Below, piece by piece: positions 14,077-15,014 of a stretch of DNA of 15,014 nucleotides; positions within the stretch are counted from its first letter, which is position 1, and every line of letters begins with the position of its first letter. The stretch spans positions 1-15,014 of the forward strand of contig DAIDAH010000042.1 of NCBI GenBank assembly GCA_027310735.1. The letters run 5' to 3'. This DNA is from Methylotenera sp. (GTDB lineage: Bacteria > Pseudomonadota > Gammaproteobacteria > Burkholderiales > Methylophilaceae). The notes under the pieces are model-generated. The model worked only from the letters and a program-made list of their open reading frames with translations. It had not been told where the DNA came from and ran no database searches. A program made the position numbers and the translations under genes.

Positions 14077-15014
14077 ATGGCAATTCGTGTCGCAATAAAT
14101 GGTTTTGGTCGTATCGGTCGTATGGTGTTTCGTGCGGCTGCAAAGGATTTTACTGATATTGAAGTGGTTGCGATCAACGACTTGCTAGAACCTGATTATT
14201 TGGCTTACATGCTTAAGCATGACTCTGTACATGGCCGCTTTAACGGTGATGTGTCAGTTAAAGGTAATAATTTGGTTGTGAACGGCAAAGAAATCCGCCT
14301 TAGTGCTGAAAGAGATCCCGCTAATTTGAAATGGGATGAAGTTGGTGCTGACATTGTGATTGAATGTACAGGCTTTTTCTTGACGCAAGAAACATGTCAG
14401 AAGCACATTGATGCGGGTGCTAAAAAAGTGGTGCAGTCTGCGCCAGGTAAAGATGACACGCCAATGTTTGTGTATGGTGTAAATCACAGCACTTACAAGG
14501 GTGAGGCGATTGTTTCTGCAGCTTCTTGTACAACGAATGGTTTGGCTCCAGTGGCTAAAGTGCTGAATGATGCATTTGGTATTAAACGTGGTTTGATGAC
14601 AACGGTACATGCTGCTACGGCATCACAAAAAACCGTAGATAGCCCATCAAATAAAGATTGGCGCGGTGGTCGTGGTATTCTGGAAAACATCATTCCTTCA
14701 TCTACTGGTGCTGCTAAGGCAGTTGGTAAAGTGATTCCTGAGCTAAACAAGAAATTAACAGGCATGGCATTCCGTGTGCCTACGTCAGATGTGTCTGTGG
14801 TTGATTTAACCTGTGAACTCATTAAAGAAGCTAGCTATGAAGATATTTGCAAGGCAATGAAAGCCGCGTCTGAAGGTGAGTTGAAGGGTGTACTTGGCTA
14901 TACCACTGAGAAAGTTGTTTCTACTGACTTCCGCGGTGAAACTTGCCCATCCGTATTTGATGCGGATGCTGGTATGTCACTTGACTCTACTTTCGTTAAA
15001 GTAGTGGCTTGGTA
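14077..15014 (+). CDS. gap: Type I glyceraldehyde-3-phosphate dehydrogenase, 3' partial
   Basis: The frame opens at ATG 14077 and is still open at the window edge after 312 codons; the family is about 333 residues, so roughly 20 are missing. The enzyme oxidises glyceraldehyde 3-phosphate with phosphate and NAD to 1,3-bisphosphoglycerate. Seen in order are the Rossmann motif INGFGRIGR (7-15), the NAD-favouring Asp in AIND (32-35), DSVHGRF, the catalytic Cys in SCTTN (C151) and its partner H178 in TTVHAAT. QKTVDSPSNKDWRGGRG and FRVPTSDVSVVDLT follow. All key residues are present. A GGGAA ribosome site precedes the start. It follows tkt by 235 bases with several hairpins between. It probably continues into further glycolytic or RuMP genes beyond the window, but that is not visible. 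Confidence 0.96.
   Translation, partial: MAIRVAINGFGRIGRMVFRAAAKDFTDIEVVAINDLLEPDYLAYMLKHDSVHGRFNGDVSVKGNNLVVNGKEIRLSAERDPANLKWDEVGADIVIECTGFFLTQETCQKHIDAGAKKVVQSAPGKDDTPMFVYGVNHSTYKGEAIVSAASCTTNGLAPVAKVLNDAFGIKRGLMTTVHAATASQKTVDSPSNKDWRGGRGILENIIPSSTGAAKAVGKVIPELNKKLTGMAFRVPTSDVSVVDLTCELIKEASYEDICKAMKAASEGELKGVLGYTTEKVVSTDFRGETCPSVFDADAGMSLDSTFVKVVAW

Overview
The window looks like chromosomal DNA from a methylotrophic betaproteobacterium, most likely Methylophilaceae (Methylotenera/Methylophilus type). The basis is a lanthanide-type (XoxF-like) PQQ methanol dehydrogenase gene followed by a c-type cytochrome gene, a nearby MxaD-like periplasmic protein, and strongly expressed-looking central sugar-phosphate genes (tkt, gap) of the kind used in the ribulose-monophosphate cycle. 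The taxonomic call is inference; no rRNA gene or other marker is present. There are no tRNA or rRNA genes, insertion sequences or CRISPR arrays.

Layout. 1-659 (+): C-terminal part of an EAL-domain c-di-GMP phosphodiesterase, cut by the window edge. 778-3065 (-): a two-gene unit, xoxF-like then a cytochrome c551-type gene, ended by a strong hairpin terminator. 3066-3351: a divergent control region with a near-consensus sigma-54 promoter, a consensus IHF site and two inverted repeats, in the order expected of a sigma-54 enhancer-dependent promoter. 3352-5295 (+): an AcoR-like sigma-54 activator with GAF, AAA+ and Fis-type HTH domains, the obvious candidate to fire that promoter. 5319-6038 (-): a ZIP-family metal transporter with unusual transport-site residues. 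6128-6658 (-): a secreted SRPBCC protein resembling MxaD. 6834-8444 (-): N-acetylglutamate synthase (argA) carrying an extra N-terminal Cro/CI-type DNA-binding domain, with a perfect palindrome at its own predicted promoter. 8539-9285 (-): rsmE. 9363-11017 (+): a thioredoxin-fold peroxiredoxin-like gene and a Gfo/Idh/MocA oxidoreductase, probably one operon. 11134-11391 (-): a small unrecognised protein. 11392-11855: a long non-coding stretch. 11856-13841 (+): transketolase. 13842-14076: an intergenic region rich in hairpins. 14077 to the end (+): gap, cut by the window edge.

How the parts fit. The left half reads as a methanol-oxidation module: periplasmic dehydrogenase, its probable electron-accepting cytochrome, a dedicated-looking sigma-54 activator, and a possible MDH-cytochrome helper protein. 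The right end carries sugar-phosphate rearrangement and triose-phosphate oxidation that would follow formaldehyde fixation. The most unusual points are the complete sigma-54 architecture in front of a lanthanide-type MDH and the HTH-ArgA fusion with a candidate self-operator.
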